A stretch of DNA of 64,000 nucleotides from Imbricaverruca yamaguchii. Lineage: Eukaryota > Arthropoda > Thecostraca > Neoverrucidae. How positions within the stretch are numbered: the stretch's first letter is position 1; every line of letters begins with the position of its first letter. Location: assembly GCA_034440575.1 (NCBI GenBank), contig JAOTOL010001571.1, positions 558,001 to 622,000 on the forward strand, written 5' to 3'. Shown one piece after another: positions 12,601 to 24,600 of this stretch. The notes beneath the pieces were generated by a model that worked only from the letters and a program-made list of their open reading frames with translations, ran no database searches and was not told the DNA's origin. Position numbers and translations under genes: made by a program.

Positions 12601-15600
12601 CAGAATGCGTTCGCTTTCAAGCTTCACCAGATGATCTCGGCTTCGTGTGACGCCGACGGCTCTCACCTGGCGCCGGGGGTAGCCGGTCGTCTTTTGAACG
12701 TCGCGACGTGAACGCTGATTCCAGGTCTTTCGTGTTGGCCGTGCCGCATGCGAACATCCTGGCCGGAGTGTTTAACTCCGTGATCTGCTGCCTTTTGCCA
12801 CTCGACGGTGAACGAACTGTAATGTGTGGGCGCCGTCAGTCGAAACAGGTGTCCGAAGAATACTTGACTGGAAAATTCCCATTGTATTTTGGAGTGATTC
12901 TGAACTCTAGGAGTCCTCGCGTGAATATGACGTACATTTCCCTGTTGGAAGTTGTCTCCCACAGAGACACTTCGGTTTATTGACGGCAGCCTCAACATGT
13001 TTGTCTGATTGACTTTAGTATGGGCCCTGGTCTAACATAGCCCACTCCTCACCTGTGTAGTAACTCCCTGATGTGCTTTGCTAGGAACTGCGCGCCGCCG
13101 TCCATGTCGAGAACCATGTCTTTGCGCCTGACTGGGTCAATGTGTTGTGTTGAAACTATTCGACAAATTGTCAAATATTCCTTTAAAGCACGCGTCAGTG
13201 GCAGTTCATTTGGTTCCGGAACAGCTTACGGATGCGATTGCAAATCTCAGAGGCCAGTCAGTGTGATGCGGGACTCCCATCACGACGTCACGATGGAGGT
13301 GCGGACGGCTGGTAGAGGAGCGGTAGCCGCCGCTCCAGGGTGTCGGAACGCAGCGGTGTGTGGCTGGTGTGGTGTGAGACGGACGGAGCAGTAGCCTGGT
13401 GTGACGGCTCCGCAGGGGGTCGGGATGGAGCGGCCCGGCATCTACATCAAGTCGGTGGTGCGCGGCGGGGCGGCAGATAGCGACGGCCGCCTGGCGGCCG
13501 GCGACCAGCTCTGCGAGGTGGACGGCCACAGTCTGATCGGCGTCACCCAGGAACAGTGAGTGCCGCCTCCGAATTTGGCACGCAAACGATGAATACCCGA
13601 GTACCAACAAAGAAGGAGAGGCACTCGGTGGTGACGATTAGATGGACTTGCTATCATCCAGGAATCTGATTGCATGAGTGTCATCCTGGAACTGTTCGGA
13701 ATCTACATATGGTAAGTCAGGGTGTGGGTGCAATTCATATATATCCAAGCGGTAAATATTTCCCAGTTACAGGAGTGCTTCCCAAGGTTGCATGTAGTTT
13801 GGCATCAGTATCAGTATACCTAGTAGCACCTAGTAGCAAATCATCTGCCTAATCCATAGAGATCACCAATTGTCGAGCCCGGGTGTGTTAGAAACGGCAA
13901 GAGCACGCACGGAGCTTAATATTTCATGCTTGATCAAGCTTCTTTCGTGCTAGCTTAAGATTGGGATGCATCTGGTGTGGGCTTTTGATCAGGTGACATG
14001 TGAGCTGTGATTGGAATCGTAAATCGTTCGGGTGGTAATTTATGGCCGGGCTGTGTCAAGAGAACAGTTACTCGACCTGTGCAAGCGGACTGTCAGTTTA
14101 GTTGGAAGAAAACAACAGTAGCGGATCAGCCCCGATAGTGGCATTCAGTAGTGGTCTTTTCCAAGTGTGTTGTCGGCGCGTACATGGGGTCGTTCACGAC
14201 CCGGTCGTGTTGCGTGTCTGCAGGGCAGCCGAGCACATGACCAGGACTGGTCCGGTGGTGAATCTGCAAGTAGCCAAGCAGGCGGCAGCCTACCACGGTC
14301 TCACCGCCCTGTTGTGTCAGCCGTCACCCGTGCTGCCGAGAGGTGAGTCACACCACTGTGGTACACAGCCACCGACCAGTGCCGCTCCGCTCTCAATCGC
14401 ATACCGACCTACTTCTGCACCTAGTGGCTCATATCACTAGCGAGTGCAGGAGGACTTTACTAATACTACTATCTACTAATAGTCGACTCACTGAAACTAA
14501 CTGACTTCATAACATGAGTGAGGAGCGCTATTTGAATCGGGTTCAATGTCGAGTATCTGCGTGTAGGTAATGTGACTAACCGGGCGTGTGTGCGTTTCTG
14601 TTCCGTTTGACTGCAAAGCGCGCTCTCCGTCGCCAAACGGCCGCCGCCCGGTAAGCGGCAACGACCGATTCGTCGGTGTGCCGCCGCCGGCGTCGCCGTC
14701 ACGCGTTCGCGACTGGACGAACGGGTCGTGCCGGAGCCGAGACACGGGCTCAGCGGCGCTGAAGCTCCCAAATGGTCCGGCCCCGGCGGTGACGGCGATC
14801 TGCCGACTGGAGCTGCCCGACGGCGACGCCGACCGGCGGCAGCGGCAGCTGACTGCAGCCGTCAGGAGCGGCGCCGCTGTCGCCCGGCAAGGAGATGTGC
14901 CGCGACTGTGCACCGCCGACACCCCGGTCCGGCCAGGCGACACGTCACGACTGTACACCGCCGACACCCCGGCCCGGCCTGGCGACGTGCCTCGACTGTG
15001 TATCGCCGACACCCCGGCCTGCCCAGGCGATGCGTCGCGACTGTGCACCGCCGACACCACAGCAAGGCCCGGCGACACGTCACGACTGTGTATCCCCGAC
15101 ACCCTGGCCCGGCCAGGCGATGCGTCGCGACTGTACACCGCGGACACCCCGGCCCGGCATGGTGACGGGTCCAGACTGTGCACCGCCGACACCCTGGCCC
15201 GGCTAGGCGATGCGTCGCGACCGTGCACCTCCGACACCCCGGCCCGGCAAGGTGACGGGTCCAGACTGTGCACCGCGGACACCCCGGCCCGGCAAGGTGA
15301 CGGGTCCAGACTGTGCACCGCGGACACCCTGGCCCGGCTAACGGTGATGGTCGACTGTGCACCGCCGACACCCTGGCCCGGCTAGGCGATGCGTCGCGAC
15401 CGTGCACCTCCGACACCCCGGCCCGGCAAGGTGACGGGTCCAGACTGTGCACCGCGGACACCCTGGCCCGGCTAGGCGATGCGTCGCGACCGTGCACCTC
15501 CGACACCCCGGCCCGGCATGGTGACGGGTCCAGACTGTGCACCGCGGACACCCCGGCCCGGCATGGTGACGGGTCCAGACTGTGCACTTCCGACACCCCG

Positions 15601-18600
15601 GCCCGGCATGGTGACGGGTCCAGACTGTGCACCGCGGACACCCCGGCCCGGCATGGTGACGGGTCCAGATTGTACACCGCCGACACCATGGCCCGGCATG
15701 GTGACGGGTCACGACTGTGCACCGCGGACACCCTGGCCCGGCTCGTCGACTCGGCTGCCGTAACGGCAGACGGTCGGATCGAGCAGCCGGTCGTACGCCG
15801 ACCGCCGCCGTCCCCGCCCGAGCGTCGTGCGGCCAGCGGCGGCCGGACGCCGGCCGAGCCGCCGGCCGGCTGTGTGGAGCGGCGTCGCTCCAGCCGGCGC
15901 CGCTCGGCCAGTCTGCAGCGCGCCCGGCTGGCGCGCTCGTGCCCCGAGCTGAGCGAGAGCGACGCCAGTCCGGAGCCGGCGCGCAGCCGTCGACACCGGC
16001 CGCTGCGCGGCATACTCAAGTCGTCGCGCCGCAACAGTGAGCCCGCCGGCTGTGTTGTGCGCCCCGTAGTGGCACGTCCAGCCGACGGCAGCAGCACCTG
16101 CACCCGGCGCTTTACTGGTGGCGTGCGCCCCGTAGTGGCACGTCCGGCCGACGGCAGCAGCACCTGCACCCGGCGCTTTACTGGTGGACGACAGCGTGGC
16201 TGTCGCTGCACTCGCCTCGTGTTGGCTGCAAGGTGGCCGTTCTGTTGTTGCCGTTTCCAACTTGTTTTCAGTAGATGTGTAGATGTTTTCAGTACTAGAC
16301 AATATACTTGTTCTAGTAGATTTTTGTTTGTAGAGTGGAAAGTGTGTGGACATTTGGCATGTATTTTTAGCTCGTCGGATTTATTTTCAACAATTTTTTG
16401 CACTGCATGCGAAGATCTTATGCTTCATTGATTTCTGACCAAAATCCCTGCTCTTTGGTGTTGCTGAAGTTTTGCCATCCTTTCGTTATATTGTCTCTTA
16501 CTCCGAATTTGTCCAGATGGCTTGGTCGTACCGTCCTCATTCTGTTTTGGGACAGGTTGTGTTGGAATTTAGAGTTTCAGATGGCGAATGTGGATAAAGT
16601 GTGTCCTGAGTGTATGTAATATTTCCGTGCATAATATGCCCCAGAATCATCCGATGCAAAAGCTGTGAATCCGACTGATGGGCAGGCTACCGAGGAAAAA
16701 TTTAACACCAGATATGCACGGATATTTACCTATTAGGCCTGCAAGTGAAACTTGCCATTAAATGATTCAAAGCTGTCAGTTTGTCACCTGGCCCGTTGCT
16801 GATAGCACCGGTGATGTTCCCAATATTGGGATGACCACTGAGCTGTTCTGTGGCCATGTGGTGTGCCAGTCATTCCGTAGTGTCTGATGCAGGCGCCGGA
16901 TAGGTGAATTTGTCATCAGAATTTGTCATCTGAGTTGAGACGACGCCGAGCATGTCGTGGGTCTGAAGCAATGTGCGGGTGTGTGAATTTGTCACCTGAG
17001 TTGAGCCGACGTTTCAGGTGCGCAGAACGACAGCACCAGGACAGCTCCGGACTCGGCGCACCAGCAGAGCAGAATACAGAGCTCCAAGTCGGTGCCGTCG
17101 CTCAACTGTGAGTGTTTTGGTTCAGCTGTCTGACAGTGAGTGTGGCCTGCGTCCAAGCATACCATTTCGTGTGATGAGCTTCGACTCCTGACCCGTCGGG
17201 GGAAAATGTGGGTGTCCCCTCATGCCGACATGAGAAATTCTAGGGATCTCAGGCACCGAGTGAAATTGCAAATGATTCTGGGTCCAAGTACCAAGTATTC
17301 ATGTCATCTCTGTTGATTTTACAGGACACTTTTTAATGTCAAATTTACGGTTTTTCTGTAAATCTGCAGTGTGTTTCCCTTGTACTAACAATATCCTTCT
17401 GATACACCAAATCTCGAGTGTTCAACATCCGATGACGTCACATGTCGGTGATGCAATGTCAATGGATGCTGTCAGCATCGAAGTCGGTGTTGATTCATTC
17501 GCATTTGATGAAATCTTGTGAAATACCCACCCCTGTTACGCTTCCCTGATATTTTAAGAAGCCTTGAAATGGTCGTCTGACCTGAAATATCGACCGATCT
17601 GAACTGCCGGTCCATCTAAAATGACGGTACGTATGAAGCCTGGTTGAAAGATAGGACGTTCCTGGATTTTTGGCTCTTCAGAAAATGATCCCCTTGTTTC
17701 ATATTTGGAGGTTGAATAGCGCCCTTTCACGATGAATTGCTATTCTGCCGTAAGGTGCTCAAAATTCACTGAAACCTGGAAACTGAGATACTGATGTCAC
17801 AAGTTCGAAGAAAATATCATCCATGTTAGATTACCATGCAAAAATTCCTTCCCAACACCCATGATTTGCACAAGATATTACACAGCATAAATCCAACCTT
17901 GGTCTGAACTTGCGGTCTTGTCGTACAGTATTGTTTCGTTCGAAGTGTGGTGTTGTCCGAAATGTCGGCCTGAAGTACCGATTCATGTGGAGTACCTGCC
18001 GGTCCGAAGTGTGCGGTGTGCATCCCACAGCCAACGAGTCGGGAGGGCGCCTGCAGGAGAGGCGCCGTGCCGGCGCGGGTCTGTCGACCCCGCTGGCCGC
18101 CCTGGTGACGCCGCCCCGGCCCGGCCGCTGCCGCTCCGAGCAGAGCCTCCTGCCGGCTACCGCGGCCACGCCCGGCAGCCAGCACCACGACCAGACGCCG
18201 GCGGCCGGCGGCGGCCCGCAGCATCAGCGCCAGCCAGTCGCTCCACCTAGCTCTCCGCACCAGCACCAGCCGGGCGTGCTGCCGGCGGTCGGTGGTGGGC
18301 CGCAGCACCAGCACCAGCCGGGCACGCTCCCGGTACCCGGTGGTGGCCCGCAGCACCAGCACCAGCACCAGCCGGAGCTGTCGCCGGCCACCACGGCCGC
18401 CCTGCAGTACCAGTACCAGCCGGAGCTGTCGCCGGCCACCACGGCCGCCCTGCAGTACCAGTACCAGCCGCCGCGCACCCCGTCCCAGGTGAGAGCGGCG
18501 CAAGATGCCGTAGGTAGACGGCACGTTGGCTTCTTGCACAGTGTTCTTTATTTGTGGATGGACTGGTGTTTGTGATTTGGTGCTCATCTGGAGTCGCCAG

Positions 18601-21600
18601 GTTCTCGGGACTGGGCCCATATACGGCCACAAGCCTAGTGTTCGTGTGTTCGTAAGTCCGGGCATACCTGAACTTATAGTTGGGTTCCAGCGTTACGCCT
18701 GTTTACCTGATATCCTACCTTGTGAGCCCCGCACGTGACCCTGAATCTCCTCCGTGACATGGCTGTGCTTATGGTGGACTTAATCATGGGTTTTGCGGTG
18801 ACAATTAACTTCTGGCTCCAGATCGATGTGGTCAGGTCAATATGTGATAAGTTCCGAGGTCGATGTTGCGTCGTCGTTACGACATCGATGTTGTGTCATC
18901 GTTCCCACGTCGATGTTGTTTCGCCGGTTCGAGATCGGTGTTGGACTACCGGCTCCAGGTTGAAGCTGTGTCGCCAGCTTTCGGCTTGCACCGTTCGCTG
19001 CCGGTTGAACTCGCGCGGTGCTCTGTCGCTGACCGGCATGTGGTGTTAACCCGGCCAGCTGTCGACGGGCTCCGCGATGGTGCGCTCCGTGTCGGAGCAC
19101 GATCATCTGCGCTACCTGGTGCCGACCAACAGCAGCGTCAACAACCTGCTGCCCTGCCCCAGTCTCGCCGGTACCGCACCGCGCCACAACGGGGTACGTG
19201 CGCGACCCGATCATGTACCCGGGGTGGGGAGCACTGCCTGGGTACACGAACATGGTGGGCGGAAGGTTAGTGAGAACCGCTCACCCTGGGCCATGGCGGA
19301 GCCGGAATGGGGAGGCAAAGTATCTGTATGAAGCATAGACAAGCCCGCTAATGAGGGCGTCGGTAGCTCAGTGGTTAAGCTGAGCGTCTAGCAACTCAGA
19401 GGTACGGGGTTCGTTTCCCGCGATGTCCGCCCTTCCTGCCAGGGTGAGGGGCAGGTGACGCCATGCTGAGGCAGGGGACTCCCTCAGCTGCTGAATGCGT
19501 CGTAAATCCGCAATCCATCCATCAAGTCTGTTCATGAGGCGGACTTTCAGGTGTAGGTTGATCAGGGCGAATACGAATGAATGGTGGACTAGGCGTGTAT
19601 GGTATGTACAATGTGCACGCACACACCGCAAGGGAGCTTGTGTACGTTCTGGCGAAAGCCGATCCAGGTGCGCGCCAGATAAATGGGGCAGGATCGCAGT
19701 AGTTTTACAGCGCGGGCGATGATGCGACTAGGTGGTGGGCACATGTTCTAGATGTGAAAGGCGTGAGCAAGAACTGGCCGCCTTTCCGTGGGAGATACCC
19801 AAATTGCCAATGCTCAGCCAGAAGCCATCCGACTTTGGGACGAAATGTAATGGGTGGTTGGTTGGTCATTGGCTTTACGACACATCGACCGTTGAGTCAT
19901 GTAGCGTCGCCAATCTCTCACGCCGATTGGTCGCGGGCGAAGAGTAGCGACAGGTGAAACTCGAACCCACAGTCTTTCGATTGCGAGACGGACAACTTAC
20001 CCCTAGACTACCCATCCCCTACACGTACATACTGCACTGTTGCTGTCATATACGCAGATCGTGCAAATATCGTAACATGATACCAATTTGTAATAATAAC
20101 TCACTTATTCACCTTCTCTGAATGCACTCATGGCGAACCTTCCCAAGTTACTAACACCTGGCATATTCACAATGGTCGTCATATAATTGCTGCATTGGAT
20201 GTGCCACCAAGCGCGACTGACATATAACGGTCAGCAGAGCACCTAGGATTCGCGTCACGGGGTGCACGGATTTCGAGCATGCCTAGCTACCACCATTAAA
20301 GAAGTTACCCGAGGTCGACCACTATTTTTTTGAAAGGGCCCCACCGTTAGCTTTCTATTAATGAAAACAAATGGTAACAATTTAATTTTCCTGCGGATAG
20401 AGGGCCCAACCTACCACTATCGCTTCTAAGTCACCGAAATTCAACTCCACCCCTTGTTTCGGTTGTGAGACAAGCAACTTACCCCTAGGCTACTTGTCCC
20501 CGGTAATGGGTGGGATAGCGCAGCATGAAAGATGGCAGTGCATTAGTAGAGGTGGCCGACCTTGGGAGTACCGACACGGCCGCATGGACGACTGGAACCC
20601 CTGGGCACTGACTGCAGGCTCGGAACCCAGACGCTGTGGAGTTGGTCGTGGCTTGGGAAGTCGGCTGGCTATGCGGCGTCCCCTTGTTAGGCGCTGGGTT
20701 TACCGGATCTTGCCGTGAGCGCTGCAGCCGGGGGCGGTGGTGCCGGCCAAGACCTCGCCTCGTGCTCACCGGTAACGGTGCGTGCACGAAGCCGAGGTTC
20801 CACGTTGTGTGTCTACAGCTGGTGACATCCAGCTGTCTCGACCGTGTCATGCACAGGGCGGAAGATCACGCAGAGATGGCACGACTTAGTCTCAGCTGCG
20901 GGTGTGGCACCGCCGCTGTCTGGATATGCTTTTGATAGGTCGCTGGTCTGGCCAGTAATTGAATTAAAAAGGTGACTAAGGAAGCGTTACATGAAAGCTA
21001 CTAAGAATTAGCTTCACGTTATCTTGTAGGTCTTCAGCTGTTGTAGTTTTGTTCAGGTACGAAAAACACATGTGCGGTAGTCTGTCATAACCAAGATCCT
21101 TGAGTCAAAGCAAGCAAATTATTAATGCGACTAAATACGCTAGTCGGACTTTTAGGTCAACAGGAAGGTCGGCTTCATTTCTGGCTAGCATGCTACGCTA
21201 CTAGCAATTCACAAAAATTGAAAGCGAACTATTGCAAATTGATCTAAGTGTGTATAGCTTCTGGGACAATCAGTTTCCCTTTCGTGTGCTCTGCGGTCGT
21301 CTCCTAGGTCTCGCTGTGCGAGTCCCCTCCATGTGTCGCGATGCCGTCTGTGCGTAGTATCCGCCTCCATGTGTCACCTTGCCGCTCGTCTCCCTCCTCG
21401 CTGCACCTCGTCTCCAAACGTGAATTGCCTCTGCCCTCTGTGCGCCTATGCATTCAGTCTGCCTCCTAACCACACTTCCCGCTCCCCCCGACACAGCAAG
21501 TCTCTTTTCTCCAGTCTCACCCCGTCTCCCGTACGTCAGGTGTCGGCGGACGCGCGGCAGCAGGAGATGCAGCGCATGCAGGAGGAGCTGGAGGCGGCGC

Positions 21601-24600
21601 AGGCGGCCGAGCGACGGATCCTGCAGCAGGCGCAGTGGCGGCAGGAGCAGGAGAGCGCCGGTCAGCGGCTGGATGCTGTGATGTCCTCGCCGTCGCCACC
21701 CGCCCGGTCCGTCTCCTATGCGGTGATGGCGGCCACCGCCGCCGCGCCGCTGCCTAATGGGCAGCAGGTGTCGCGCCGTGTCCAGTTCACGGAGCCGCAG
21801 CTGGAACTGCAGCCTCAGCAGCAGCCACAGCACCCACATCAGCCACAGCAGCCACAGTCGCCACAGCCACCATCGACGCTGACCGTGGGCTCCACTCCGG
21901 GTGTGATCGGCGCGCAGGAGGTGTACCGGTGAGTGCCCCTCTCAGCCATAACCACAGCCACCTCCGACGTTGACTGTAGGCTCCACTAGGTGTGATCGGC
22001 GCGCAAGAGGTGTAACTGTGAGTGCGCCTCTCAGCCATAACCACAGCCACCTCCGACGTTGACTTTGGGCTGCGCAGGAGGTGTACCGGTGAGTATGCCT
22101 CTCAGAAAGTGGTTTGTATCCGTGCGTTGAGAAAGCCAGGTGCCCGTCAGCTACGTACACCTTAGGGCTGGTTGTTTATTCGATTTTTCCGGTCTCTTCG
22201 ACTTCTGTGGAGTGTAGAATCGTAGCAAAATACTAAAGCAATGTGCACTTGGGATGCAGGTTTACTGCAAACATTCATCCAATATGCAGAATGAGTAGAC
22301 ATGGTTTCATTAGGTCATAGGCTCACAGAAAGCAGTCGTATTATACTTTCAACAGCATATAGGGTGCTATTTTATTATGTGCAATTTTGTGGTCCTAACA
22401 ATCCAAACACTGGTACATTATATGACTAGTTCAGCATATGATCGGTCTGTTACTAGTTCTGGAAATGGAGATGAGATTTTATCTAGTCTGCTGCTGACCA
22501 AGGTCTGGTGTGTGTTGGGCGGCGGGGTTCAAGTTTTATTCAGGTTTCATGGTAAGGAAATTTACTGGAATCAGAGTAGCAGGCATTTAAGACAATGAAA
22601 TATTTAACTCTGAGGGAGGCCTGTAAGCTAGGGTGGATCGAAAATTATAAACCAACTTCCGCGGGGTCAAAACGCGTGCGCGTGAATGTTCATAGACGGA
22701 AAATCGCGGCTAAACATTTTTCAAAAATATTATAGATACCGCGCACGAAACGTTTTTGAAACGGTTCTTAGCCCCGCCAAGCGTTGAAGTCTCCATTAGT
22801 ATTTGCCTTGTTATAAGAACATAACACCATAAGTCTTGTTCACGCTATTCCCCCACTAATTCTCGGCTACCGTTGCCAAGCTTACTAGTGTCTGCATGTC
22901 TATAACACCGAAGCTTTAATTATGTAATGAACCGTCAGCAACAATTACTTGATTAGAGGTGCACAATATTTACATTTTTGGCCACGTTTTCAGTTTTGCA
23001 TAACAAGAGATACGTTCAACCGAGGTTTATTGCAGTTATTGCATTGCAGTTTTCGGAAACTTGTGATCACCACCATCTATGTAGGAACATAAATACGAGT
23101 CTGCCTAACTCTGTACTTGCAACCATTTAAACACACCATATCAACTAAACCATCATTTCAATCATCAACAGACGTCCTGAATATCGGCTGTGCGTTTTGT
23201 CTAGGAAACACTTTCAACTTTCAACGCATGGCAATAGATTATGGTACCAAATCATGGCGACAGGTCACCTCAGAATGGCGAAGCTGAACTCAGGAACGAC
23301 CGGCTCCCTGAAGCCAGCTGTAAAAGTCTTTCTTTGTATCCATCACCGGAAGATCGGCTCTGGACCGTGCTTTGGCCAGAATCAGAGCATGGCGTGCCGA
23401 GTACCCGGCCTTCTTCTGTGCCGCATCTGTCACCTCCTTTACCCAACGTTCCACGCCTTGTGAGTGACATGGAAATGCGCTGAAGTCCATGGGGTGTTCA
23501 CATTGCACAGCCGCTGTGATTTCCTCGTCTGACATGTCCATGGTCAGTGGTGGCTCTGTTGCATTTGTCCAGTCGATCATTTCTTGGTAGTCATCGGCAT
23601 CGAAGTTGATGTCCGGAACGACGAACTGTCTGATGTCATCCGGGTCATCGTCCTCGCGTCTCTTGGCTCGGCACATCCTGATCCGCTCCACGGCCGCCAC
23701 CCTCGTCTCCTGTCGGCTGTCGGTCAGCATGGCGGCGAGGATGTTCTCACTGTGTGCCCAGAACCCGTTGCGTTTCAGAACCTTTTGCACAATGTTGCGG
23801 TCATCTTCAGGCAACTTCCTCGACAGACGGATCAGTTCGAACAAGTTTTTAGCTCCATCACTGATGTGTGGGCGAACTCTATACATAAACCACCCAGGGA
23901 CGTACTGGTTCAGTATCATGAACACCACCCTCACTAGCTTCGGCGTTGGCGACTCCGTCGACACGTACAGGCGGAGGATCCTGTTCGCCAGAGTCACCCA
24001 GCGGGCCTGATGGATTGGACCAGGGTCTGCAGACAGCACACGCTGGAGGACTTGTCCTGGTCCTGCTTGGACTGCCATGCACATGTTGCACAGGTACTGC
24101 TGGTCTTTGTTCATCTCCTTCAGAACATCGGCTGGAATGGGAGGCACTTGACCCCTCACAGGCTTAAACTGAGCAAGGGGCAGTGCAGTCAAATCACCCT
24201 GAATGGCCTTACCAATCGGCCCTTTGAAGGAGGACGGGCCACTCGTCTCGCCATCAGCGTCCTTGAACACGTGTCTGAGCGTCAGTTCGTTGGTGTGTAT
24301 GCCGCAAATAGCTTCCTGGAGAGGACGACCAACACCCAATTCAATCCTCCTGTTAACACCGCTATTGCGGGCTGTATTCACCGATGTGCCGTCCGACCCT
24401 ATCACCACTGGATGGGCATCATTTTCCTGAATGACAGCCAACATCTCTTTGGCTATGTCCGCAGCACCGGCGCTCTGTGGAGACACATGGTCGACGTACC
24501 GGTGGCCTGGTTCAGCAACGACTACTTCATGCAGTTCTTTGACCATCTTGTTCTTGTTACCCACTCTATTCAGCGTTATATCTTCCCTACCATCATAATA

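Noticed and set aside
14862..16403. Minus-strand frame of over 500 codons opposite cno exon 8
   Set aside because: It is the complement of a GC-rich 45-bp coding array and linker. All frames are open there because the unit is divisible by three. The + frame has conserved flanks, splice phase and the afadin context.
19354..19434. Functional tRNA gene
   Set aside because: A and B boxes are present but the acceptor stem pairs only partly, and a SINE-type body and tail follow.
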